A stretch of 64,000 bases of DNA. Source: Campylobacter concisus. GTDB lineage: Bacteria > Campylobacterota > Campylobacteria > Campylobacterales > Campylobacteraceae. The stretch is from NCBI RefSeq assembly GCF_003048595.2, contig NZ_CP049270.1:1798001-1862000 (forward strand), read 5' to 3'. Positions 26,809-37,811 of the stretch are shown here, one piece after another. Under the pieces are notes generated by a model. That model ran no database searches. It had not been told where the DNA came from and saw only the letters and a list, made by a program, of their open reading frames with translations. Position 1 is the first letter of the stretch; the number at the start of each line of letters is the position of its first letter. The position numbers and the translations under genes are program-made.

Positions 26809-27286
26809 AAATGGCATTTTAGCCCTTGCCTGCGTGCTTTTTATAGGTTGTGCAAATAATAATCAAAGGATAATTGATCAAGCAAATAAAAATAATCTAG
26901 AAAATTTCTATGCCTACAAGCTTGTCAAGGTAAAAGAGACAAACCAAGCGGAAGTCTATCAAGAGATGCCAAATGGTGAACTTGCACCAAGTTTCGCATC
27001 GCTAGGATCTGTGCTAGGAAATGACGTGATGCTTGGCATAAACAAACAGTGCGGTTTTGAAGCAAAAGACCTAAAAGAGGTAAGAGTGGTTTCACATGAT
27101 GAGGATAGAGGTCTTGGCTTTGAGGTCTGGGTTTTTAATGACCCACTCTCCAAGCGCGATGATAAAATCACAGCTATAAGCGTTATTTTAAAAGCCACAC
27201 CAAACATCGGTGGTACGGATATAAACTATAAAATTCCAAAAGACTGCCATGACGAAAAGCCTATGACATTTGTATTTGGAAAATAA
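26798..27286 (+). CDS. Putative lipoprotein of unknown function
   Basis: 162 residues with lipoprotein signal GILALACVLFIGCANNNQ (Cys of the lipobox at about residue 18). The mature part is soluble with no domain I recognise; SHDEDRGLGFEVWVFNDPLS and a late Cys stand out. I took ATG 26798 rather than the TTG just before it. It starts inside the nrdB end and stops immediately before the nitrilase-family start, so the three genes are probably co-transcribed. Confidence 0.75.
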   Translation: MTFKNGILALACVLFIGCANNNQRIIDQANKNNLENFYAYKLVKVKETNQAEVYQEMPNGELAPSFASLGSVLGNDVMLGINKQCGFEAKDLKEVRVVSHDEDRGLGFEVWVFNDPLSKRDDKITAISVILKATPNIGGTDINYKIPKDCHDEKPMTFVFGK

Positions 27287-28054
27287 ATGAGCGAAAATTT
27301 AAACCTAATAAGCCTAACTTTAAAGGCAAAAAATGCAACGGATCGCCTAGAGGAGCTTGCAAATTTAGTTGAGGCTGCACCTGAAAACTCACTCATTCTT
27401 GCAAGCGAGCTTTGCATCAGCGGATATGACTTTGACGGCTTTTTTGCAGGGGCGAACAAAGCGATGCTTGGTGGCATGATAGGCAGCTTTGATGCGATGC
27501 TACTTGAACGCTTACAAGAGGCACTTAGTCCAGATAAATTTCTTGGTTTTACGCACCTTAGCAGCCTAAACAAAAGCGCAGGGCTCGCTCAAATTTCAAA
27601 TCTAAATCCGCACCAGCCAAAAATTTATAACGAATTTTTGCTTCTTAACTCAAATAACGTCTTTCATTCGCAGTTTAAGGCTGAGCTTTTTAGGCCAAAT
27701 TTAGAGCATGAGATCTTTGCTGCTGGCGAGGTGAGCGATATAAATACATTTACATTTAAAGGGCTAAAGCTTGGCGTGCTGATATGCTTTGAGCTGCGTG
27801 ATAGCAGGCTTTGGGCAAAGCTAAGAGGATGCGACATCATCATGGTGCCAGCCATGTGGGGCAAGGCTAGAGAGGACGCCTACCTTAGCCTTTGCAAGGC
27901 TCTAGCTATCGCAAACAACTGCTACGTCATGATCTCAAGCTCACTTGCATTAGAAGTTGCTGGGGTATTTTTACCAAATGGCACACTTGTTAAAGAAACG
28001 ATATTTGATACAAATTTAATAAAAGAGATCAAGACGAATTTAGGGATTTTATAA
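27287..28054 (+). CDS. Carbon-nitrogen hydrolase (nitrilase superfamily)
   Basis: Hydrolyses a non-peptide C-N bond, typically an amide. The Glu-Lys-Cys triad is visible as Glu41 (ILASELCISGYD), Lys131 (HSQFKAELF) and Cys167 (LGVLICFELR). 255 residues, cytoplasmic. The ATG directly follows the upstream stop. Substrate unknown; amidase, omega-amidase and carbamoylputrescine hydrolase relatives share this fold. Confidence 0.85.
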   Translation: MSENLNLISLTLKAKNATDRLEELANLVEAAPENSLILASELCISGYDFDGFFAGANKAMLGGMIGSFDAMLLERLQEALSPDKFLGFTHLSSLNKSAGLAQISNLNPHQPKIYNEFLLLNSNNVFHSQFKAELFRPNLEHEIFAAGEVSDINTFTFKGLKLGVLICFELRDSRLWAKLRGCDIIMVPAMWGKAREDAYLSLCKALAIANNCYVMISSSLALEVAGVFLPNGTLVKETIFDTNLIKEIKTNLGIL

Positions 28055-28071
28055 ATTTTAAGATAAGTTTT

Positions 28072-28091
28072 AAATCGTATAATAACGATTT
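28072..28091 (+). promoter_or_regulatory. Palindrome overlapping a -10 box before pcm
   Basis: AAATCGT-ATAATA-ACGATTT, a perfect 7-bp inverted repeat that contains TATAAT (28078-28083) and is followed by a T-rich run. It could be the pcm promoter, a terminator for the nitrilase-family gene, or both. Confidence 0.4.
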
Positions 28092-28114
28092 AATTTTTAT
28101 TTAGGATATAAATT

Positions 28115-28747
28115 TTGACCCAACTAGAAGCGATAAAATGCCAAAATTTAGCTAGCGATATAGCCGATGAGATCACACTAAGTCCGCTTTTGTTCGATGC
28201 GATAGCTACCACTGAGCGTGAAATTTTTGTACCAATTACTGCACATGCTTATAAACTTGACGCGCAGCCCATACTGGGCAATCAATGGATCAGCTCACCG
28301 CTAACCGTTGCAAAAATGACAATGGCACTAGAGTGCGAAAATATGGATAACATCCTAGAGATAGGCTGCGGTAGTGGCTATCAAGCAGCGATTTTAAGCA
28401 AACTTGCGCATAGAATTTTTAGCGTCGAGCGTATAGAAAAGCTAGCTATGGAGGCGAAAAAACGCTTTGAAACGCTAAAAATCAGAAACGTGCACGTAAG
28501 ATATGATGATGGAAACAACGGCTGGCGAAGCTACGCACCGTTTGACCGTATCTTGCTCTCGGCTGCTGCTGACGAGATCTCACCAAATTTATTTGCACAG
28601 CTAAAAAATGGCGGTATCTTGGTCGCTCCAATGAAAAAAGATGGCAAACAATTTATCGCTAAATTTAAAAAAGATAAAGATGGGAATTTAGAAAAAGAGT
28701 ACTTGGATGAGTGCCTTTTTGTGCCACTTCTTGAAGGTAGAGAGTAG
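28115..28747 (+). CDS. pcm: Protein-L-isoaspartate O-methyltransferase
   Basis: Repairs isomerised aspartates in damaged proteins by SAM-dependent methylation. In 210 residues: substrate loop GNQWISSPLTVAKM, SAM-binding LEIGCGSGYQAAIL, and FDRILLSAAADEI with LVAPMKKDGKQ. TTG start with AGGAT about nine bases upstream. A weak hairpin (28756-28777) separates its end from the convergent outer-membrane protein gene. Confidence 0.93.
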   Translation: MTQLEAIKCQNLASDIADEITLSPLLFDAIATTEREIFVPITAHAYKLDAQPILGNQWISSPLTVAKMTMALECENMDNILEIGCGSGYQAAILSKLAHRIFSVERIEKLAMEAKKRFETLKIRNVHVRYDDGNNGWRSYAPFDRILLSAAADEISPNLFAQLKNGGILVAPMKKDGKQFIAKFKKDKDGNLEKEYLDECLFVPLLEGRE

Positions 28748-28783
28748 CCCAAAATAAGGCAAAGCCTAAGCCTTGCCTAAATG

Positions 28784-29368
28784 TTAGAATTTATAAGTAT
28801 AGCCTGTATAAATTCCTATAGTTGTATCTCTTAGCTGAGCTCCGCTATTTTTCTTATAAAAAGTCTTATCAGCTTTTAAGCCAAACTCGATCGCGTTATG
28901 TTCATCAAATGAGTAGATACCGCCCGCTTTTGCACCAACTAGCAAGCCTTTAAAATTTTTCTTACTTGTTTCGTTATTAAATCTCTCTCTAACGCTCAAG
29001 TAGCCAAGACCTGTGTATCCGCCAAGAACGGCTTTAAAATTTTCAGTGATGTTTGGTGTATAGTCGGCACCGGCTAAAAGCTTGTGTTTACTCCATTTTG
29101 CGTCTGATTCGCCAGCATTTTTCCTGGCTTTAAAGTCATAATAATAACCGCCATACGCTCTATAGCTGTCAAAATCATAACCACCATAAAAGCCAAGACC
29201 ATAGTGACCTTTTTTGAAGTTATTTCTCTCACTACTTGCTATGTTTTTTGTTTTGATTTTTGAGTTAAACGAATAATCACCCTCACCACCAACAAATGCA
29301 CCTTGAGCTAGTGCCACTGAGCTTACCAAAGCTAGAACCAAGCTTGATTTTACAAGTAAATTTTTCAT
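28784..29368 (-). CDS. Outer-membrane beta-barrel protein
   Basis: 194 residues with signal peptide (SSLVLALVSSVALAQ) and alternating beta pattern rich in Gly, Tyr and Phe (FYGGYDFDSYRAYGGYYYDF), ending in YTYKF with terminal Phe as used by the BAM machinery. Length suggests a small eight-strand barrel. No specific function. AAGGAG precedes the ATG. Confidence 0.8.
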   Translation of the reverse strand: MKNLLVKSSLVLALVSSVALAQGAFVGGEGDYSFNSKIKTKNIASSERNNFKKGHYGLGFYGGYDFDSYRAYGGYYYDFKARKNAGESDAKWSKHKLLAGADYTPNITENFKAVLGGYTGLGYLSVRERFNNETSKKNFKGLLVGAKAGGIYSFDEHNAIEFGLKADKTFYKKNSGAQLRDTTIGIYTGYTYKF

Positions 29369-29555
29369 ACCTCTCCTTTAAAAAATTTCTGAGATTTTAC
29401 ATCTAAGCTTTTAATTTGGCTATAAATTTATTACTGATGGTAAATATAGTAAGTGTGAGTATTATTAAGAAGATAAGAGTAAAAATACTTAAATTTAGCA
29501 CGGCTTTAGGGCAAATCCTAAGCCCATAGCCATGCCAAATTTATTAAGTTACGCC

Positions 29556-31561
29556 CTAAAAATGCACTTTAAATTTCGCCCAAAAGCTTCTGCCAGGCTC
29601 ATAAAGCCTCGTGCCGTTAGGGATAGTCTCGTAGCCTGCGATACCGCCGCCGTAGCCGCCTTTTGAGTTATGATAGGCGTATTTGGCGTCGTTTAGGTTT
29701 TCCGCCGCTAGCAAGAATTGATAATTTTTATATTTATAGCCCGCGCTTAGCCCCAGCGTCCAGAAGCTATCACTCTTGCCAAGATCCATGCCACCCACGT
29801 CGCCGTAGCCTTTTTGCGCGCGGTTTTGCGACGCGTTAGCGTAGAAGTCGGCTTTGACGAACCAGTCTGGCTTTTCTAGTCCGGCGCTTAGTTTAAACGT
29901 TAAAGGAGAAACCTTAGGCAACGCGTCGCCGTCTTTTAGGCCGCCCGCGTTTTTAGTCACTTTGCCGTAGACATAGGATACGCCGGCACCCAGCCTAAAC
30001 ATATCGGCTAGTAGCGTGTCGCCCTCGATCTCGCCGCCGTATAGTAAAGCATCGGTATTAAATACATTTGAAGACATACCCATAGGACTATATTTTATCA
30101 TTATGTAATCATCCATCTTTGAGACGAAAAAATTCGCGCTTAGTTCGTAATTTTTATCTTTTAGCACTGCGCCAAAATCCAGCTGAGTATTTTTTTCTTT
30201 ACGTAGCTCTAAGTTCGGGTCCTTATTTGTTTCCCAGTGATCAGGCAGTCTTTGTGCATGCCCTAGCCCTGCATAAAGCGTTAAATTTTGCAGATATTTT
30301 TCGTATCTAAAAAAGCCTGAGAATAAATTTTCGCTTCTACTTTTATGCGTTAGTAATTGCTTTCTCTCGCCGACGTCTAGCCTAAGTCCGCCAAAAGCCC
30401 GTAGTCGTTTTCAAGGACGTATTCGTCTTGAGTGTAGATCGTTTTATACGTTACCTTGCGCTCTTTTGCGTGCGGCTTTGATAGGGCAGCGTCCATTTTG
30501 GCTTTAGATACGCCCGCCATACCGCTTCCGGCGCCTCTCCACTTAAATACATCCTCAGAGTACCCAGCGCCAAGATAGCTTGTTAGATTATCGAAATTTA
30601 ACTCGCCTTCTAGCTTAAAGCCGTACATATCTCGTATCGGGTGACTGATGCTATATCCTCTGCCCATTGCGTTACCAGGCACTATCGGACGCACCGGACG
30701 CATGGTAAAGTTATCCATTATGTGATCGATTTGATGATAATACGAGCTTAGCCTGATCTTGTGCTCGCCGACGTCTTGTTCAAATTTTAGTCCGAAAGAC
30801 TTGCGGTCAAACTGCACGCCGTCTCTCATCCTATCGGCATACGCCGCTTCTCCATTACCCAGATCCGCGCTTAACTGTAAGGCCGTAGTATCCGTGGGCG
30901 TTAGCGTACCCACTAGCGAGACGCTGTTGCGTTTATGGTGCGTATGCATTTTCTGCCCACCGCCGCTTTTATAGTCGCCGCTCTGGTAGTGTCCGCCAGA
31001 AATTTCTAGGCTTCCTAGCTCGTTACCCGCCGCTACGTCCGCGGCAGTTTCAAATCTTCTAAAACTGCCGCCCAGCACGCTTACGTTTCCTCCGAAGCTC
31101 GGTTTTGACAGCCTTGCTATCTCTCTATCGAAAAATATACCGCCGCTAATGAGCGCGCCGTATCTGACGTCTTGCGGGCCTTTTACGATGCGAACCGAGC
31201 TGTAGTTTTGAGCCGAGATGTAAGTGATTGGCGTATCCATGCGCATACCGCAACCGCCGTTTAGAGTGCTACCGTCGATCAGCACCGGCAGCCTAGCCGC
31301 CGTCTGCGAACGATAATAAACCTCGCTGCCGCCTCCGCCCTTACGCTCCATTGTAAAGCCGCTCAAATTTAAAAGCGATTTAGCGATGTCGCTGTTTTCC
31401 AGTATCGCGCCTTTGCCCACTATTTGAGCCTTTGTAGGTTCTTCAAGAATGGATTTTTGTATCTTTGCAGAAACGGTAACCGGAGCCAGGTCTATCGTTT
31501 CCTCAGCACCAAGCATTAAATTTGGTACTAAAGCAAATGCTAAAACGTAAGAAATTTTCAT
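29556..31561 (-). pseudogene. TonB-dependent copper receptor (OprC/NosA-like), frameshifted
   Basis: The 5' frame (30377-31561) has a signal peptide, a plug with VSAKIQKSILEEPTKAQIVG, GGCGMRMDTPITYISAQNY and VRIVKGPQDVRYGA, then HYQSGDYKSGGGQKMHTHH. These are features of OprC/NosA copper receptors. At 30393-30396 the run is four Ts on the coding strand where five restore the frame (GLFGGLRLDVGERK); the frame then continues to KFKVHF at 29556. So one base is lost in a homopolymer, either true decay, slippage or a sequence error. As written, the product stops after about 394 residues, before most of the barrel. G+C-richer than neighbours, suggesting transfer. Confidence 0.85.
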
Positions 31562-31729
31562 GTTTAGTCCTATGAAATTAATATTTAAAATTAAAATTAA
31601 AGTAAAAATGAACTTAAATAAAGTATAAATATTTATATAACATTAATTTTACAATACAGAAATTTGACTCAAATAGTATTATTTTAGTTAGACTGCATTA
31701 AATATATAAAGAAACAATTTTGGTGAATT

Positions 31730-31781
31730 AAAACCGAAGCAATCTCGGTTTTGTTAAAATTTAGCATTATAAAACCGAGAT
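31730..31781 (-). terminator. Alternative hairpins after recJ
   Basis: Three pairing arms: AAAACCGA (31730-31737), ATCTCGGTTTT (31742-31752) and AAAACCGAGAT (31771-31781). On the minus strand the middle arm can form a perfect 11-bp stem with the first-transcribed arm or a perfect 8-bp stem with the last. This lies between the recJ stop and the copper receptor start, both on the minus strand. Terminator likely; attenuation is possible. Confidence 0.5.
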
Positions 31782-31786
31782 AAAAT

Positions 31787-33394
31787 TTATAAAATCTCTT
31801 TTATAAGTAGCTGTGGAGTAACAAGTCCGCGGAATGAATTTTTTGATATACAAAAGATAATATCTATCATCTCGCCCACTCTAGCATGTCTTGTAAAGTT
31901 AAAAAATAGAGCCTCAAGCGTTTTATTATCCTTTTGCAAGATGAGCTTTAAGTGGTTTTGATCTCTTCCTATAAGTCTTTCGTTTTTAACAAGAGCATTT
32001 TTTATCTTAAATACTGGGCGAGGATTCTTCTGTCCATACGGCTCATAAAATTCTAAAATTTCAAGCAGTTCAAAGTCTATCTCGCTTGGCATTATGTCAC
32101 CAAGTAACTCGTCCGAGCTTTTGCACTCTTGCATATTTAGGCATGAGCAACTTTTATTTATCGCTTCTTTAAATTTCACCAAATTTTCAGGCGTAAGTGT
32201 AAGTCCAGCCGCTCCTTTATGACCACCGTAGCTTGTTAGTAAATTTTCGTGGCTTGCTATGAGAGATAATATATCGAGCTTACCAATGCTTCTAGCGCTG
32301 CCTTTTGCACGGCCTTTATCTATACTAAAGACGATAGCTGGCTTTGCAAAGTGCTTTGCTAGGCGGCTAGCTACGATGCCTATCACACCCTCGTGCCACT
32401 GCTCACCCCAAGTGATAATGACTTCATCGTCTTCTTTTACGTCCTTTAGCGAGCACTCAAAGAGTTGGCGCTCTTCCTCTTTTCTGGAGTTGTTAAATTC
32501 AATGATCATATCAAGATAGTTGTAGGCTTCCTCGATACTTTTAGCACGTAAAAAGTTAAATGAATTCATCGCATCGTCCATGCGTCCGGCTGAATTTATA
32601 AGCGGAGCTATAAGAAAGCTAATATCATCACACTCAAATTTTTCCTTACCATAAAACTCTTTTATAGCGTGAAATGCGGAACGCTTAGACGCATTTAGCT
32701 TACAAATGCCAAGACGAACAAGCATTCTATTCATATCTCTTAGCTCCATCATATCAGCGATTATCGCGATAGCTAAAAGCTCTAGAAATTTGCTCATATC
32801 ATAATTTAGCCCAAAAACATCCTTTAACGCTCCAACCAAATACCAAGCGACCTCAGCGCCACAAATTTCGATATTTGGGAAGTTGCAGTCTTCTTGTTTT
32901 GGATTAATGATCGCATAAGCTTCTGGGAGAACAGCTGGTGGCATGTGATGATCAGTGATAATAAGATCGATGCCTTTTTCTTTGCAGATAATGGCCGCAT
33001 CGTTTGCAGAGATGCCGTTATCAACGGTTATAATCAAGCTTACATCGGCTGAGAGTTCGTCTATTATCTCAGGGTTTAGCCCATATCCATCTTTAAATCT
33101 ATTTGGAATTTTTACTAGGTAGTCTTTCACGCCAAGATCATCAAAAAACTCGGCCAAAATTACGCTCGAAACCACACCGTCAACATCATAATCGCCCACA
33201 ATGGCTATACGCTCGTTTTTCTCGATCGCTTCTTTTATGCGGTTAGCGCCTTTGTATATATCTTTTAAGGCACTTGGTGTCGGAATTTCACTAATTTTTT
33301 TATGTATGTCGTTACAAAATCTATGCGCTAGTAAATTCCTTATATCCTCTTTATTTAGCATGGTTTTGGCAAGAATTTTTAAAGAACTTGCCAA
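31787..33394 (-). CDS. recJ: Single-stranded-DNA-specific exonuclease RecJ
   Basis: 5'-3' ssDNA exonuclease in recombination and mismatch repair. DHH motifs VGDYDVDGVVSS, TVDNGIS and ITDHHMPP, and DHHA1 motif SYGGHKGAAGLTL are visible in 535 residues. TTG 33394 gives the longest form; ATG 33361 (MLNKEDIRNLL) may be the true start. Neither has a strong ribosome-binding site. In C. jejuni pyrG and recJ are adjacent; here a RidA gene on the other strand separates them. Confidence 0.92.
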   Translation of the reverse strand: MASSLKILAKTMLNKEDIRNLLAHRFCNDIHKKISEIPTPSALKDIYKGANRIKEAIEKNERIAIVGDYDVDGVVSSVILAEFFDDLGVKDYLVKIPNRFKDGYGLNPEIIDELSADVSLIITVDNGISANDAAIICKEKGIDLIITDHHMPPAVLPEAYAIINPKQEDCNFPNIEICGAEVAWYLVGALKDVFGLNYDMSKFLELLAIAIIADMMELRDMNRMLVRLGICKLNASKRSAFHAIKEFYGKEKFECDDISFLIAPLINSAGRMDDAMNSFNFLRAKSIEEAYNYLDMIIEFNNSRKEEERQLFECSLKDVKEDDEVIITWGEQWHEGVIGIVASRLAKHFAKPAIVFSIDKGRAKGSARSIGKLDILSLIASHENLLTSYGGHKGAAGLTLTPENLVKFKEAINKSCSCLNMQECKSSDELLGDIMPSEIDFELLEILEFYEPYGQKNPRPVFKIKNALVKNERLIGRDQNHLKLILQKDNKTLEALFFNFTRHARVGEMIDIIFCISKNSFRGLVTPQLLIKEIL

Positions 33395-33635
33395 CTTTAT
33401 TTAATGCCACTTGTTTACTTAAATTTACACCCATATTGCCAAAAATTTGGCTATAAAAATACTTCTTTTTCATCGCAATCTTTCGTCTTTATTTTGAATG
33501 CTTGGATTATATCTTTTTGAAATTTAATTTCTTATAATTTTAAATAAAAGTAGGATTTATAGGGCCAAGGATATGTTTGAAGGCTATATTAAATTGATAG
33601 TCTTTACAAATTTATCGCCGCCAAAGCAAGCGTAA

Positions 33636-33643
33636 TATAAAAT
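33636..33643 (+). promoter_or_regulatory. -10 box for the RidA-family gene
   Basis: TATAAAAT, 27 bases before the ATG, followed by a short leader with AAAGGA as ribosome-binding site. Confidence 0.45.
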
Positions 33644-33670
33644 ACCGAAGTCTTTAAAAAAGGACGAAAA

Positions 33671-34105
33671 ATGAACGTAAAATTTGACATGACTCCTGGA
33701 TACGGAGAAAAACAGTTAAAAGAATTCGGCTACTCACAAGTGGCCGTGATAGGCGACCGCATTGAAATTTCGGGGCAAGGCGGCTGGGACGACCGCTGGA
33801 ATTTCCCGCAAAATTTAAAAGACGAGATAGAACAAGCCTTTAAAAACGTAGAACGCACGCTGGCCGTAGTCGGAGCCTCTTGGAACGATGTTTTTAGCGT
33901 GCACTCATATCACGTAGGCTTTGAGCCGGCGGTAAACGGCATAATGACCAAGCTTTTTAAAAAATACATGCCCACTCATGCGCCGCTTTGGACATGCCTT
34001 GGAGTAGAGAAACTAGGCGATCCGAAAATGCGCGTAGAGATACGTGTCAGCGCCGTGGCCAAAAAAAATTCAAGCCACTCGGACGAAAATTTGCGCTCGT
34101 TTTGA
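33671..34105 (+). CDS. RidA/YjgF-family protein
   Basis: 144 residues of the RidA superfamily (residues 20-130), whose founding member deaminates reactive enamine/imine intermediates. Visible: ISGQGGWDD, AFKNVERTLAVVGASWNDV and the C-terminal MRVEIRVSAV (Arg typical of active members). The subfamily is not the canonical RidA, and the substrate is unknown. It sits on the opposite strand between pyrG and recJ, with a G+C-richer gene body, so it looks inserted. The 190 bases after it contain no ORF. Confidence 0.82.
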   Translation: MNVKFDMTPGYGEKQLKEFGYSQVAVIGDRIEISGQGGWDDRWNFPQNLKDEIEQAFKNVERTLAVVGASWNDVFSVHSYHVGFEPAVNGIMTKLFKKYMPTHAPLWTCLGVEKLGDPKMRVEIRVSAVAKKNSSHSDENLRSF

Positions 34106-34275
34106 GCTAAATTTGAGTCTTGTGGCAAAATTCAAAAACGCAGTGAACTAAAAACGAAAGCAAATTTTAAAAATCGGCAAGCGTAAATTTAGCAGAAAAT
34201 TTAAAGGTGGCGGGACGTGAAATTTGAGCGAGTAAAGACGGTGAAAAGTAAAATTTAAGAGAGTAAAAGAGAAAT

Positions 34276-34297
34276 TTTAGAGCGCAAAGGCTCTAAA
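34276..34297 (-). terminator. Hairpin after pyrG
   Basis: TTTAGAGC-GCAAAG-GCTCTAAA, an 8-bp stem beginning one base after the pyrG stop. It can serve both pyrG and the convergent RidA gene. Confidence 0.6.
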
Positions 34298-34298
34298 T

Positions 34299-35942
<1,644 letters not shown>

Positions 35943-36058
35943 TTAAATTTATTTATTTTTTAATTGCGGATTATACCCCTTAAATATTTAGTAAGGCATT
36001 AATCGTATAAATTTTAAAAATTATTCTTTAAGTCTTTTTGTTATAGACTTCAAAAACT

Positions 36059-36274
36059 ATGATAAAAAACTACCTAAACATCATTGCCTCTTTATATATA
36101 GAGGGCTTTAAAAATATGAAAATAGGCAAAAAATTATGGCTTCTCATAATAATAAAGCTTATCATCATGTTTGGAATTTTAAAAGCCTTCATCTTTAACG
36201 AGACTCTTAATACCAAATTTCAAACCGACGAAGAAAAAAGCGAATTTGTTATTCGTAATCTAATAAAGGAATAA
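36059..36274 (+). CDS. DUF4492 protein of the bd oxidase operon
   Basis: 71 residues with one hydrophobic helix (KLWLLIIIKLIIMFGILKAF) after a short amphipathic start (NIIASLYIEGFKNMKIGKK). This matches the DUF4492 family, regularly found just before cydA in epsilonproteobacteria and Bacteroidota. Its stop is one base before the cydA ATG, so the genes are coupled. Likely helps assemble or stabilise the oxidase, by association only. Confidence 0.8.
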   Translation: MIKNYLNIIASLYIEGFKNMKIGKKLWLLIIIKLIIMFGILKAFIFNETLNTKFQTDEEKSEFVIRNLIKE

Positions 36275-36275
36275 A

Positions 36276-37811
36276 ATGTCTGAGATGGATTTTGTTGATT
36301 GGTCTAGGGCTCAGTTTGCGCTGACTGCCATTTACCACTTTTTGTTTGTCCCACTTACTTTGGGGCTAAGTTTTATCATCGCCATTATGGAGACGATATA
36401 TGTTAAAACCGGCGATAAAGTCTGGCTTGAGATAACGAAATTTTGGCTAAAGCTCTTTGGTATAAATTTCGCTATCGGCGTTGCTACTGGCATCATCATG
36501 GAGTTTGAATTTGGTACAAACTGGGCAAATTACAGCTGGTTTGTCGGCGATATATTCGGCGCTCCACTTGCTATTGAAGGCTTGCTCGCATTTTTCATGG
36601 AGAGTACATTTTTTGCCATTATGTTTTTTGGCTGGGATAAAGTCAGCAAAAAATTTCACCTACTTTCAACTTGGCTTGTTGCGATTGGTTCAAATTTAAG
36701 CGCACTTTGGATCTTGATCGCAAATGGCTGGATGCAATATCCTATCGGCATGAAATTTAACCCAGATACCGCTAGAATGGAGATGGAAAATTTCTTCGAA
36801 GTAGCGCTAAATCCACTTGGTATTAGTAAATTTTTACACACAGTAACTAGCGGCTACACTATCTCAGCTCTTTTTGTGATAGGAATTTCTGCTTGGTTTT
36901 TAATCAAAAAACGCCACATATTACTAGCTAAAAAAAGTATCGTCGTTGCTAGCGCATTTGGACTTATCACATCGGTATTTTTGCTACTTAGCGGCGATGA
37001 GAGCGCATATTTTGTAGCTCAAAAGCAGCCTATGAAGCTTGCAGCCATGGAGGGACTTTATAAGGGCGAGAAAAACGCTGGTCTAGTTGCCGCTGGTATT
37101 TTAAACCCAGCTAAAAAGCTTGGCGATGAAAGCGATGCATTTTTGTTTGAGATAAAAGTACCTTATGCGCTTGGCATCATGGCAAACAGAGAACTAGACT
37201 CATTTACACCAGGCATTGACGACCTACTTTATGGCAATAATGAGCACAATCTAATAAGCGTCGAAGAGAAGATGGCAAAGGGTAAAGTAGCTATCGAAGC
37301 TCTTAAAAACTACAAAGAAGCCAAAAAAGCAAATGACGAGAGCTTGATGAAAAGCTCGCTTTCAAATTTAGAAAGCAACCTAAATTTCTTAGGATATGGC
37401 TATCTTAAAGACGCAAAAGAAGCTGTGCCACCAGTTGCACTTACATTTTATAGCTTCCACATCATGGTTGCTCTTGGTACTTACTTCATAGCTCTTTTTG
37501 CTATCACTCTTTATCTAAATCTCTCAAGAAAATATAAATTTGAAAACATAAGAGCATTTTTATGGATCTGCCTCTTTACCATACCGCTTGGCTACATCGC
37601 AGCTGAAGCTGGCTGGATAGTAGCAGAGGTCGGCCGTCAGCCTTGGGTGATACAAGATCTCATGACCGTTGGCGTAGGAGCTACAAATTTATCTGACTCA
37701 AATGTCAAAATTTCATTTACATTATTTGCTGTTTTATTTACGGTCTTGCTGATTGCCGAGATCAAAATCATGCTTAAGCAAATAAAGATAGGATTTAACG
37801 ACCATGCATAG
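36276..37811 (+). CDS. cydA: Cytochrome bd oxidase subunit I
   Basis: Quinol oxidase subunit carrying haems b558, b595 and d; reduces O2 to water at low oxygen. 511 residues with about nine membrane helices. Likely haem ligands His21 (AIYHFLFV) and His188 (FLHTVTSGY); the signature GRQPW is in EVGRQPWVIQDLM. The Q-loop is short. C. jejuni carries the related cyanide-insensitive CioA, and the naming CydA or CioA cannot be settled by eye. The end overlaps cydB by 8 bases. Confidence 0.94.
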   Translation: MSEMDFVDWSRAQFALTAIYHFLFVPLTLGLSFIIAIMETIYVKTGDKVWLEITKFWLKLFGINFAIGVATGIIMEFEFGTNWANYSWFVGDIFGAPLAIEGLLAFFMESTFFAIMFFGWDKVSKKFHLLSTWLVAIGSNLSALWILIANGWMQYPIGMKFNPDTARMEMENFFEVALNPLGISKFLHTVTSGYTISALFVIGISAWFLIKKRHILLAKKSIVVASAFGLITSVFLLLSGDESAYFVAQKQPMKLAAMEGLYKGEKNAGLVAAGILNPAKKLGDESDAFLFEIKVPYALGIMANRELDSFTPGIDDLLYGNNEHNLISVEEKMAKGKVAIEALKNYKEAKKANDESLMKSSLSNLESNLNFLGYGYLKDAKEAVPPVALTFYSFHIMVALGTYFIALFAITLYLNLSRKYKFENIRAFLWICLFTIPLGYIAAEAGWIVAEVGRQPWVIQDLMTVGVGATNLSDSNVKISFTLFAVLFTVLLIAEIKIMLKQIKIGFNDHA

